From: Elymus sibiricus
Lineage: Eukaryota; Streptophyta; Magnoliopsida; Poales; Poaceae
Reading direction: 5' to 3'
DNA length: 64,000 bases
NCBI GenBank assembly: GCA_039707655.1
Contig: CM077673.1
Span: forward strand, 266,766,288-266,830,287
Within the stretch, counting starts at the first letter, position 1; each line of letters begins with the position of its first letter. Made by a program: the position numbers and the translations under genes. The notes beneath the pieces were generated by a model. It was not told the DNA's origin. It ran no database searches and saw only the letters and a program-made list of their open reading frames with translations. Shown here one piece after another: positions 31,140-40,385 of this stretch.

Positions 31140-34100
31140 GGGCCGGACGCGGCAGTTGTTTGCTTCTTTTTTGTGTTCGAATTGCCGTTTTTTGGAATGA
31201 AGTTCGAGGATTTCGAAACTCTATATTTAAAAGAAAAAGGGGCGGGAACTTTTCTCTCTATGTTCTCTCGTTTTACCGGTCTTGAATTCTCTCTTTCTGG
31301 ATTGGTGTTTCGCAAGGAGCCGTGCGCTCCGGGCCTCTCCAAGGCACCTCGGAGCTGGATAACGAGGCCCTAGCCCCCCAGTTCCCCCTTGCCTTCCCCC
31401 CTTCCGCCTCGCGCCGCCGCTCTCCTTCCTCGCCCGCATCCGAACGCCACCGCTGCCATGGCTCCGGCCTAGCCGCGGCCATCGTGCCCCTCTCGCCGCC
31501 TCTCCGTGTCCCACGGCACCGCGGTGCTCGTCCACCTCGCCTACGCCAACAGGCTTGAGCTCAACGCCGCTGCATCGTCCCCTACGCCATCGTCTTCCAC
31601 CTTCGGCCACCGCGACGTCGCCGTCGAATTCGCCACCGTTGCGGTTCCCCGAGCTCACTTCCGCACACCTACAGGACCATTGTGAGCTGCCGCGTCAATC
31701 CCTCCTCTCCCCGCTCTCTCTCCGTGGCCGCAGCTGCCGCCCCCATCTCGCCCGAGCCCTCCGCCGTAGAGCACGTCGCCGGCGTCATTCCGGCGACCAA
31801 ATGGTCGCGCGCTGCTGCCCAACTTGCTCGTCGCATCACGTAAAGCCTCCCCGGCCACTCTGTTTCGTCGCGCGCGCACCGTAGCCCCCTTCCCGTAGCG
31901 CACCCGCCACCACCGTCGTCGCCGCCGTCCATCCCGGCCTCCCCAGCTCCGGCCGTGGGCGCCATTGCACGTGGCGTGGAGCTGCCGTTCCAGTGAGCCC
32001 GGTCGTGCTCAAAACCGTGCCCTACAGCGCGATTCTGAGCTCGCCGGAGCTCGCCGCCGCACTCGGGCTCGTCGGAGCGCGTCTCCGGCGCCGTCCGCCA
32101 ACGTGGCCACCTGGGGCCCACCACCAGTGTCACTGCCCGTGGGCCCCCTGGCCCCAGTTGACCTGGTCAACTGTGCTGACAGGGCACAATGGCCCACTGA
32201 CATGTGGGGCCCCACCCCCCTGTGTCTATGACATGTGGGCCCCTGCCCCTTTTAGTTAATTAAGCTATTTAATTAATCCAATTAATTAATTTAAGCTAAT
32301 TAGACACTAACAGCTGGGGCCCACCCATCTAATTAACATGTTTAGTTTAATTTAATCCATGTTTAGTCCACTGTCCATGACAGGTGGGACCCAGCAGTCA
32401 GTTTGACCAGTCAACAGGACTGTTGACTGCTGATGTCAGCATGACATCATGCTGATGTCATAATTCTGATTATTGAATTTAAATAATCTGTTTTAATTTC
32501 TGAATATTAATAAAACTTTGAAAATTAATATAAAATAATCCGTAACTCGGAAGAAAATAATTTATACATGAAAGTTGATCAGAAAAATCCCACGAATCCA
32601 ATTACGCTGTCCGTTAGACTATCACGTGCTCCTAGCATAGCGAACGTGGAACTTTTCCATCCGTTTCATCTGTCCGGTAGTAGCCCGAGACCCGGGAAAA
32701 TATCATCAGATATTCTTCCGACCCGTCTGCGACGTGTAATACTGCGTTAGTGCATGCCTAGCTCTGCATATTGCCATGCCATGCATCGTGATGCATTTGT
32801 CTGCTTTATATTTATTGTTTCTCCCCCCTCTTCTTACCGGTAGACCCCGAGACTGACGGTGGTGCCGGGTACGACTACGCCGTTGACGATCAGCCTTTTG
32901 CCGCAGAGCAGCAAGGCAAGCAACCCCCCTTGAGCATTCCGATATCGCCCATTCTTCCCTCTTATTCTTGCATTAGTTTTTGCTACTGTATTAGTTAGCT
33001 CCTATTCTGATGCATAGCCTGTTTTTGGATAAACTGCTACTATACCTACAATCATATCAATTGCTTAGTATAGGTTGATCAATGAATCCCCTGTGACCCC
33101 CCTTAGTCCCAGTTGCCCCTGCTTCTTCATCGACGACTCGACGACTCGAAGACTCGAAGACTCGGTCAACCGACCGACAAGCCAGGCCCCTCACATCACC
33201 GCACACCCCTTAGTTGTACGACTCTGCAGAGCTACTATCGAGTACCGAGGGTGACACCTCGTGAAGTACTCATGATGCTAACTCTGTAGTGCAGCTAGTC
33301 GGTCGTGGTTATCGAGGGTGATTCCTCCTTCGCCACTCCCGACGATGACTCTGTCGTGCAACCCCTCAAGTGTGGGATCCGCGAGGGTGATTCCTCTAAG
33401 TCCACCTTGACGGTTTCATCGAGCGGGACCCTTTGAGGGTGATTCCTTAGGTTCCGTCTTGATGTTTTATACACATAGTTACTATGACCTGGTTACAGAA
33501 ACATGTTGGTGATGGGTCGGCCCTGAGGGGTACCCACGGTTTGATGATGATGAGGCGTGGACGGGCAGGAGAGGCCCTTGCCACACATCCTCGAGATGGG
33601 GCGACGGGACCGCACTTCGTGGGTCGCGCTTGCCCCGCATTAATAAAATGCTAATGGGTTGGGTATTTGATCTGAGTTGGTCGTTTGACCTAATACGCAC
33701 TAACCTTCACGTGGGAGAAGTTATGGGTACTCAGCGTCGTTGTATCAGCCGAAGCTCTTCGGACGTCAGCAATGGAGCGGCGCGCGCCTGAGTGGCCTGG
33801 ACGGTATAGCTCTTGGACTAGAGTGTGCTAGGGCTGACCTCGGCCGCCCTCGCATCGTGCAGGTGTGCAAAGGGCGATTGGCCCATGACCCCTGCGCGCT
33901 TAGGATTTAGACCGGCGGGCTGGCCTCTTCGTTGAGCCTAGGTGGGGCGACGACGTTTTGATGTCCCGAGGCTGGGCATGACCCAGGAAAGTGTGTCCGA
34001 CCAGAGGTATCAAGCATGTTGGGGAATGTGGTGCACCCCTGCAGGGAAGAATTTATCTATTCGAATAGCCGTGTCCACAGTAACAGGACGACTTGGAGTT

Positions 34101-34865
34101 GTACCTTGACCTGATATAACTAAAACTGTGATTTACATTGAAATGAATGTTGGCTCCAGGATTGCTTCCTCGTAGGGAGTCGAGGAAGAATCTCTGGGCG
34201 TGGTTACTTAATAAAATTGCTACAATAATATGACTATATATGAGATACCAGTCTACTCTCTTCTAATGCTGCAAGATGCTGAAGATGCTAGTCTTCGATA
34301 GGACTAGGCCTTCCCCCTATTCTTGCTTTCTGCAGTCAATCCAGATATAACCCTATTCCTTGATACTGATGCATACTTAGCATAGTTCTGATGTCAGTCT
34401 TGCGAGTACTTTGGATGAGTACTCACCGTTGCTTTGCTTTCTCTTTCCCCCTCGATACGATTCTGCGTTCAGACGATGGAGCCCAGGAGATGGAGTACGC
34501 CGGAGACGACTACTACACCACAGCAGGAGACTACTACTACGTGGAGAGTGTCGACGCCCAGGAGTAGTTAGGAGGTTCCCAGGCAGGAGGCCTCGCCTCT
34601 TTCGATCCGTTGCTTATGTTTGTGCTACCCTTCTTAAGGCAAAACTTGTTTAACTTATGTCTGTACTCAGATATTTTTTGCTTCCGCTGACTCATGCTTG
34701 TCGAGCTTTGTATTCGAGCCCTCGAGGCCCCTGGCTTGTAATATGAAGCTGTATGACTTTAATTTGTGTCTAGTGTTGTGTTGTGATATTAATTAGTGAG
34801 TCCCTAATCTTGGTCGTACGCATTGCGTGTATGATTAGCGTACGGTCGAAATTGGGGGCGTCACA
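31140..34865 (+). mobile_element. T: large LTR, 5'-truncated, inside N
   Basis: The right end GGGGGCGTCACA at 34854-34865 is the typical end of a long Triticeae LTR, and the preceding 300 bp (TAATATGAAGCTGTATGAC, GTTGTGATATTAATTAGTG, CTAATCTTGGTCGTACGC) are familiar from that LTR class. The left part has a TATA-like TATATTTAAAAG near 31222, a GC-rich leader-like stretch to about 32230, then AT-rich sequence. No TGT...-type start and no target duplication matching TATAG (34866-34870) is found at the left, so the 5' end is missing. There is no internal domain: a solo LTR or LTR fragment. Short ORFs in it are not supported. Confidence 0.55.
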
Positions 34866-35275
34866 TATAGCCACTCGCCCCCCTTGATGTCGTCCTTGGT
34901 GATCCGGTCGGCATCAAGGGTGTCGAGGCCTGACCCCGTAGTGCGTCCTGATCCGGTCGTACACTACGGTGGTCGGGAAATGTGCGGGGCTGGGACCTGC
35001 CGATGTAGAGCAGCTTGAGCGTCAAAGGGGGGCTCCTGAGCAGCACGCCTCAGGAGCCTTACCGGTCACATAGCCACTCGCCCCCCTTGATGTCGTCCTT
35101 GGTGATCCGGTTGGCATCAAGGGTGTCGAGGCCTGACCCCGTGGTTGCGTCCTTGGTGATCCGGTCGTACACTACGGTGGTCGGGAAATGTGCGGGACTG
35201 GGGCCTACAGACGCGGAGTGCCGAAAGGGCCCCCAAACCGTCCCACAAACAAGGAGGAAGCATCCCAGGAGGAGC
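34866..35275. repeat. 203-bp direct duplication in N next to T
   Basis: TAGCCACTCGCCCCCCTTGA begins at 34868 and again at 35071, with near-identity through GGTGTCGAGGCCTGACCCCG and CACTACGGTGGTCGGGAAAT. Differences are few (GGTCGG to GGTTGG, a 7-bp indel near TGCGTCC). The first copy starts directly at the end of T. Confidence 0.75.
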
Positions 35276-35798
35276 CGCTGACTATCTGGACAACCCGGTC
35301 GTGCCTCGCGGCGCGCGCAAGATCGTCGCCACCCCACAAGCTAAGTACACTACCGAACCAAGCAAGAACCCCCTGATCTAATGACGACCCGAGGACGGGA
35401 TAAGAGTTGTGCGCATTAATGTAAGGATGCAGGTACTATGGGCCACCACGCGCGGCTACCGAGACCCCTGAGGCCCGAGGCGCCAGGACAAGCGGCACGA
35501 GGGGAAGGACCCCACCACGACGAGCTGCAAGGCCGTGAACCCGGGGGGCGGCGGCCGCGAGTTGCCCCTCAGGAGGGAGAGCCTCGCGAGGGCCCTACCG
35601 TACGCCGTCACCAGGCCACGTCGGCAGCGGCGCCGGGCCCCACGCGGAGGAACTAAGTCACGTCGCGGCAATCAAGCAATCGGCGATTCAAGAGAAGAAA
35701 AACAAGGAGGTGAAGGTTACATGCAAAAGACTAATGCCCTCCGGGGCCGAGTTCTTCTTACGGTATTACAGGGACCATGAAAGGGAAGCAGGGGATGC
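35276..35798 (+). other. N interior, GC-rich, no gene seen
   Basis: Low-complexity Arg/Pro frames on both strands; no conserved motif. Probably the 3' end or trailer of the antisense gene at 35799-36659. Confidence 0.4.
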
Positions 35799-36659
35799 CT
35801 AGAGGGAGAAGCCGCCGTCATCGCCCGCGCCACCGGCCGCCTCGGCATCGGAGTCGTCCTCCCCGCTGGAGGCGGGCACCTGGACGAACCGCTCCACCAA
35901 GGACTCGACTTGCGGGCGCACCTCGTCCCGAAGGGGGCGTTGGAGCCCGTCAGGCACCAGCTCCCCGACACGCCGGAGGTCGAGCTGCGGGGCGAGGCGC
36001 CGTAGATTGGCGAAGACAAGCATCAAGGCAAGGTCCAGGAGGTCGCGCGCGTCGGACTCGCTGTCCGCGTTCACACGGGAGACGCCGGTCTCCAGCGCCT
36101 CCACCACCTTTTGGAAGAAGTCAAGGTAGCCCCCGTCGACGCGCACGCACGGCAGCGCGGGGGCTTCCCCAGCGAACTGGCTCACCGCGCCGGCCGCGCC
36201 GGCCGCGCGGCTGGCAATGCCAAGGTAGTGCTTGGCTCGCTGGGACTCCAGCATCTTGGCATGCGCCGCCTCGTCCTGAGCGGCTTGCACGGCGTTGGCT
36301 GCCTCCTTCACCTGGGCCTGGAGGGATGCCAGCTCCGCCCTGGCCTCCGTTTCGCCCCTAAGGGCGGCTTGGAAGGCGGCCTCGGCGGTCGCCAGCTGGG
36401 CCCGCAGCGCCTCCACCTCCTCCTGGAGCTCGCCGAGCCTGCGCTTCTTGGCCGCAGGCGCCCTGGGAGAAGGAGAGGATCACGCTCGGAACGCTGGACT
36501 AAACGACTAAGGAGGAGGCAGGCGGTGGAGTACTCACTCGTCGACCATGGCCCAGCGCCGGCGAACTTGCGCCGACCCCGAGGGCCCCCCACCGCTGCCT
36601 CCGGAGGAGGGCGAGGGAGCCGGCGGTGTCGCGCCCGCAGCGCTTCCTCCAGACGCCAT
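35799..36659 (-). CDS. Antisense two-exon coiled-coil gene of element N
   Basis: Exon 1 36659-36538 (starts MASGGSAAGATPPAPSPSSG, Ser/Gly/Pro-rich), donor GTGAGT at 36537-36532, acceptor TTCTCCCAG ending at 36463, exon 2 36462-35799. Splicing keeps the frame across a split codon and gives a 261-residue protein without stops. Exon 2 opens with a basic APAAKKRRLGEL (possible nuclear signal), then a heptad-like helix rich in A/E/L/Q (about residues 50-105), a conserved-looking middle (VDGGYLDFFQKVVEALE) and an acidic SSGEDDSDAE tail. It runs opposite to the element, between the interior and 3' LTR, with its own TATA box at 36765-36771. Tat-type elements are known to carry such extra antisense ORFs; the C-terminal coiled coil resembles plant proteins labelled putative gypsy-type transposon. 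Molecular role unknown. Confidence 0.72.
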
Positions 36660-36764
36660 GGAAGATGAGAAGATGGGAAGAGAAGAGGGTTTTCCCTGCA
36701 GAGCGAAGGAAGCAGGAAGATGCCTCAAGACTGCAATGCTCCTCCCCTGCCAGGGGCGGGGTGG

Positions 36765-36771
36765 ATTTATA
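36765..36771 (-). promoter_or_regulatory. TATA box of the antisense gene in N
   Basis: Minus strand CCTATAAATCC, about 106 bp upstream of the ATG at 36659, a normal plant spacing. Confidence 0.6.
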
Positions 36772-37140
36772 GGCGTAACTGCAGCCGCGAGGCGTTGTGG
36801 GAGAGTAGGCGTCGTGCGCCTCTCGGGCGCCGCGGCGCGGTTCGATCGGCGCAGTACCGTCCGTGTCGCCTCTGCTGCCGATTAACGGGTCACGTCCGTG
36901 TGGCCCGAGGAATAGAGGCTCGAAGCAGCTGCAGCATTCAAGGAAGGGCAATGATGGCCAGCGCTGCACACGGGCATCGCGTCAATTTGACTTGGAGCGT
37001 TTCCTGACGCCCTCGGGGAGCAGGGGTGTCGCCGCCCAGGCGCTCGACGCGTGTAAAGCCTGGCCCGCAGGCGTTTGGGGCCCGCGGCGCTTCGGGCCAC
37101 CCTCAAAGCTTCGCCCGGAAGCCAGCTCGAGCGCGCCTTT

Positions 37141-37154
37141 GGCCCGGGGGCTAC
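37141..37154 (+). other. Polypurine tract of element N
   Basis: GGCCCGGGGGCTAC directly before the 3' LTR start TGTCGG; compare GACCCGGGGGCTCC before the B 3' LTR. Confidence 0.65.
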
Positions 37155-38076
37155 TGTCGGCATTCTGGGAACGGGGGTACCCAGACCTGCCTGCCTGCGG
37201 CCCAGGGCATGGCCCACCTCGCCAGCCAAGCACAACCAGACGCAGCCCCACTCAAGACAAGGCCCTCGCGAGGACCCTAGGCTCGCGAGGAGGAGCAGCA
37301 TCAAGACCGGCAAGGGATGGGCCTCCCCAGGCCCCCTCCGGAGCGGCGGAGATCTCTATGCAGGACCCGGCCTCAGGAGTCAAGGGTGACGCAAGGGCGG
37401 ACAGGCGGGCGCCAGCGCGCCAGGCGGTGCAGTTTCCCCTTTGGTGCAAAGGGGGCAAGGACGTATGCGGGTTCCCAAAGCGCCCCCAAAGGTTTCCATT
37501 CCGGTGCAACAAGACCACAACCACGAGCCCCGCAGGACGGATGTCATCGCCGAGCCCACCTCTGCATCATCGACATCTACTTTGCAGGCGAAGACCGCCT
37601 TTGGACAGGGCGGGGATGTACTCCTGTCCCCCTTCAAATTTGGCCATTGTGGGATCCCTTCCCGCCATTGCGATAAGGCAAGAGGACCCGGGCCACCGCT
37701 ATATATAGAGGCTAGGCTGCACCGTAGAGGGGATCCGATCCGAAAACCACTCAATCCACCCATCCATCCGGCCCTCCACCAAGCCGGCAGAGGGTCAAGA
37801 ACACCTCAGGAGCGCCCTCGCGAGGCTCCTCAACCTTGTACTAGTTCATCCACCATACCTCCACGAGAGGCAATCCACCAAAGCAGGAGTAGGGTATTAC
37901 GCTTCGCACCGGCCCGAACCTGGGTAAACCACCGTGTTCGTCTTCTTCCTCATAATCGTGCGAGTTCATCGTCTTAGCTATCGACTAGTGAGCTAGGTAG
38001 GGTGAGGCTGCAGGGGATCTTCGCACACGCCCCTGTGTTCGAACCTTGAGGGTTTTGCGGAGCCCGATATCCGACA
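37155..38076 (+). repeat. Element N 3' LTR
   Basis: 922 bp, about 97-98 percent identical to 28444-29366 by eye, ending CCCGATATCCGACA before the GGGGG duplication. Confidence 0.92.
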
Positions 38077-38081
38077 GGGGG

Positions 38082-38349
38082 CGCGCCCCCTAGGCTTGTG
38101 GCTGCCTCGGTACTCCTCTTCGGTATCTTTTTGCTCTAGTATTTTTTATATTTTCCAAAAATATTCTCCGTAAATTTTAAGCCCATTCCGAGAACTTTTA
38201 TTTCTGCACAAAAAACAACACCACGGTAGCTCTGCTGAAAACAGCGTCAGTCCGGGTTAGTTCTAATCAAATCATACCAAAATCATATAGAATTATTGTA
38301 AACATGGCATGAATACTTCATAAATTATAGATACGTTGGAGACGTATCA
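38082..38349 (-). repeat. Element C 5' LTR, second part
   Basis: Continues the LTR broken at 28443; matches 22622-22890 and ends GGAGACGTATCA followed by GCATC. Confidence 0.88.
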
Positions 38350-39299
38350 GCATCGCACAATCATTCTGCATCCTTTATGATCGCAATATCATTGCCTACT
38401 TACTAAAGATTTGCTAGAGTACTTGTTGAGTCTATAATCCTTGTTGCTGCACTCTCTCCTCAAGGGATAGAGACCTCTTGCCCTGTGTGTTTTGGCACCA
38501 GGTAAATATGGAAGGAGGACGAAGGAACGAGGATGGCGGCCCAGCGTACCCCGGAAAGGGATACTTCCTAAAACGAGATAAGTCTAATCACGTATCCCAA
38601 GTTTATGCTCCCTAAAAGAAATCCTTTCCCTTTTTTAGAACCTGTTCGGTGGAGTCCCTCCCCCCCACGTAGTAAAAACCTTTCTCGGGATGAGCTGCTC
38701 CTCAGCTTCTGGTACTTACTAGCTCTGGGGAGCCATGCCGATACCGACAAAGACCCCTGCCGGGGAGCAACACCAGCCTACTGCCGAGGGCTCGCTCCCC
38801 TTTCTGGTGCTCGTGGTTGAAAGTGACCTGGCAGGCGATCCCGTGTGGAGGGGGCGAATACATTGACACAGTAGAAACAAGGAGAGAAAAGGATAATACA
38901 CAGGGAAGTAACATAACATCCATTCATTCGCTTGTTAATACAAATCGGATACGAATTACATTGCGATTAGCTACAACTTGGCGAACGCCTACATCTTTTG
39001 ACTTATAAAAAGATAAGTGCCCCGTAATGCCTTTCTTGTCCCTCCCCTCCTAGGAGATAGGCGGAGAAGAAGTAGAGGGCAAAAGGAGCGCCTGGCTGGG
39101 ATTCGACGCCTCCCCGCCAGGACCAGAGGGACGCACCCGATGAGCAGAAGGGCCCCATCCCCAGGCAGGGCGGATGAAGCCGACGGAGCGGACAAGACCG
39201 ACAAGGGCTAAGAAGGCAGAGGGCAGGTGCAGATGGTGGCACTGCCGGAGCCCAGCTGGTGATGATGGTGCTGCCGGGGAACGCGACGCGTCGGAGACC
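38350..39299 (+). other. Element B interior 3' of pol, no gene recognised
   Basis: Continues B after the C insertion. AT-rich at first, then GC-rich after 39030. Frames in 39000-39300 on both strands are low complexity. Confidence 0.45.
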
Positions 39300-39908
39300 T
39301 CATCCGCACTCCTGATGCATCGTGGGTCCCCAACCGCCATCGTCTTCCTCATCGCCACCGCTCAAGGGAATGCCTCTGCCATCGCCCAAGCTCCCTACGT
39401 GACAGCCCGGGAACCCCACAGAGAGCATGGACGTCCCCGGTGGCCAAAGGCGGGGAATTTCCCCCGCCTTTAAAAAGCACGCGCAGATGAAGAACTCCCT
39501 CCCGTACGCACCTTCCAAAGCGCCGCGGGTGGAGAGCTTCACCGCGATAAATGGCAACCCACGGATGCAACCACACACCCGCCAGCGGCGGCCATGCGGA
39601 CGTTTTTTCTCCATCACCTTGAAGAAGGAATGCGAGAACCACGGTCCACCACGACGCTGCATCTCCGATACAGACTCCGGCGCAATGACGATCGCGCGGC
39701 GCTCCACCAAGACTAAAGAAGCGGGCGGTGCAGCAGCAGGCGTGTAGCCGCGGCTGTCCCCGACGCGGCCGCCACACCACCCGCTCCCCCATCCGAGACT
39801 CCACCGGCCAGCCTTCAGCTCAGGTTCATCGACCCAGAGCGGGGACTGGGCGTGTATGCAAGGGGAAGGCCATGCGGACACGCTCGCCAGCCCCCTCCCC
39901 CTGAGCAT
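39300..39908 (-). CDS. Putative antisense ORF of element B
   Basis: First ATG (39908) downstream of a minus-strand TATA box at 40019-40025, open for 202 codons to a TGA at 39300. The sequence has Trp/Gly-rich and mixed segments (GWGSGWCGGRVGDSRG; FSHSFFKVMEKKRPHGRRWR; SMLSVGFPGCHVGSLGDGRG) and an acidic GGDEEDDGG near its end. It occupies the same position and strand relative to its element as the coiled-coil gene in N, but I see no similarity between the two proteins. A competing frame on the same strand (39349-39804) is open too, so coding status is uncertain. It could be an exon of a longer antisense gene. Confidence 0.35.
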   Translation of the reverse strand: MLRGRGLASVSAWPSPCIHAQSPLWVDEPELKAGRWSLGWGSGWCGGRVGDSRGYTPAAAPPASLVLVERRAIVIAPESVSEMQRRGGPWFSHSFFKVMEKKRPHGRRWRVCGCIRGLPFIAVKLSTRGALEGAYGREFFICACFLKAGEIPRLWPPGTSMLSVGFPGCHVGSLGDGRGIPLSGGDEEDDGGWGPTMHQECG

Positions 39909-40018
39909 CACGGAGGAAAGGGCGACTCAAGGACGGACCAGGAGTGAAGAACGAGCAGTGAGGACTTGGGTGTAAGGAGGAGATGCAGCTCGATGAGCAT
40001 TGCCGCCGTGACCCCCTA

Positions 40019-40025
40019 ATTTATA
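40019..40025 (-). promoter_or_regulatory. Antisense TATA box in element B
   Basis: Minus strand CCCCTATAAATTAGGGGG, about 110 bp upstream of the ATG at 39908. Confidence 0.45.
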
Positions 40026-40345
40026 GGGGAGAGCACGGGGGCTGGCTCTCCCCCTCTCCAGAGCGGCCGCCCATCTCCACCGATCCCACTACCCACAACT
40101 CACGGGCGAACAGGTAATAGCCCCATTGCTCCAATCCATGGCGCTGCGGTTTCTGCCACGATCGCATCTTTAAGTCACGAGCGCCCACCGCAAGCTCCTC
40201 GCTATGCATGTGGCACGCATGGCGGAAATGGCCTGAGGTGGTGGGGCAGTGCTGACCAGTAAATTGGCAGTTACCCCCTCACATTGAGCGAGTGTGCATA
40301 AATTTTGGGCCTGACACAACGACACTAAGCGAGCGCGTGTGGGCC

Positions 40346-40360
40346 AGACCCGGGGGCTCC
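40346..40360 (+). other. Polypurine tract of element B
   Basis: AGACCCGGGGGCTCC directly before the LTR start TGTCGGTGCAC. Confidence 0.65.
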
Positions 40361-40385
40361 TGTCGGTGCACTAGAACAGGGGTAT
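40361..40385 (+). repeat. Element B 3' LTR, first 25 bp
   Basis: TGTCGGTGCACTAGAACAGG then GGTAT; the LTR resumes at 45450 after insertion of S. Confidence 0.9.

Larger units (their letters stand above)
28444..38076 (+). mobile_element. Element N: Tat-type retrotransposon without pol, with antisense gene
   Basis: 5' LTR 28444-29366, primer site 29369-29387, a gag-like ORF, about 900 bp of GC-rich non-coding sequence, nested LTR T, a 203-bp tandem duplication, an antisense two-exon gene (36659-35799), polypurine tract and 3' LTR 37155-38076. Target duplication GGGGG. It has no protease, RT, RNase H or integrase, so it is non-autonomous. I count roughly 20-25 mismatches between the 922-bp LTRs; at the grass LTR rate often used (1.3e-8 per site per year) that is on the order of one million years, a rough hand estimate. 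Confidence 0.87.
21255..38349 (-). mobile_element. Element C: non-autonomous Athila-type retrotransposon, with N inserted
   Basis: Minus-strand order: 5' LTR (38349-27077, split by N), primer site (27066-27047), one ORF of unknown function (26951-26166), long non-coding 3' region, polypurine tract (22910-22891), 3' LTR (22890-21255). Perfect target duplication GCATC. Without N it is about 7.46 kb. It encodes no gag, protease or pol. It shares the TGGCGCCGTTGCCGGGGAGG primer site, the polypurine tract and 3' blocks with A, E and F, so it probably uses their proteins or those of a complete relative. LTR pairs differ at only a few percent by eye. Confidence 0.88.
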
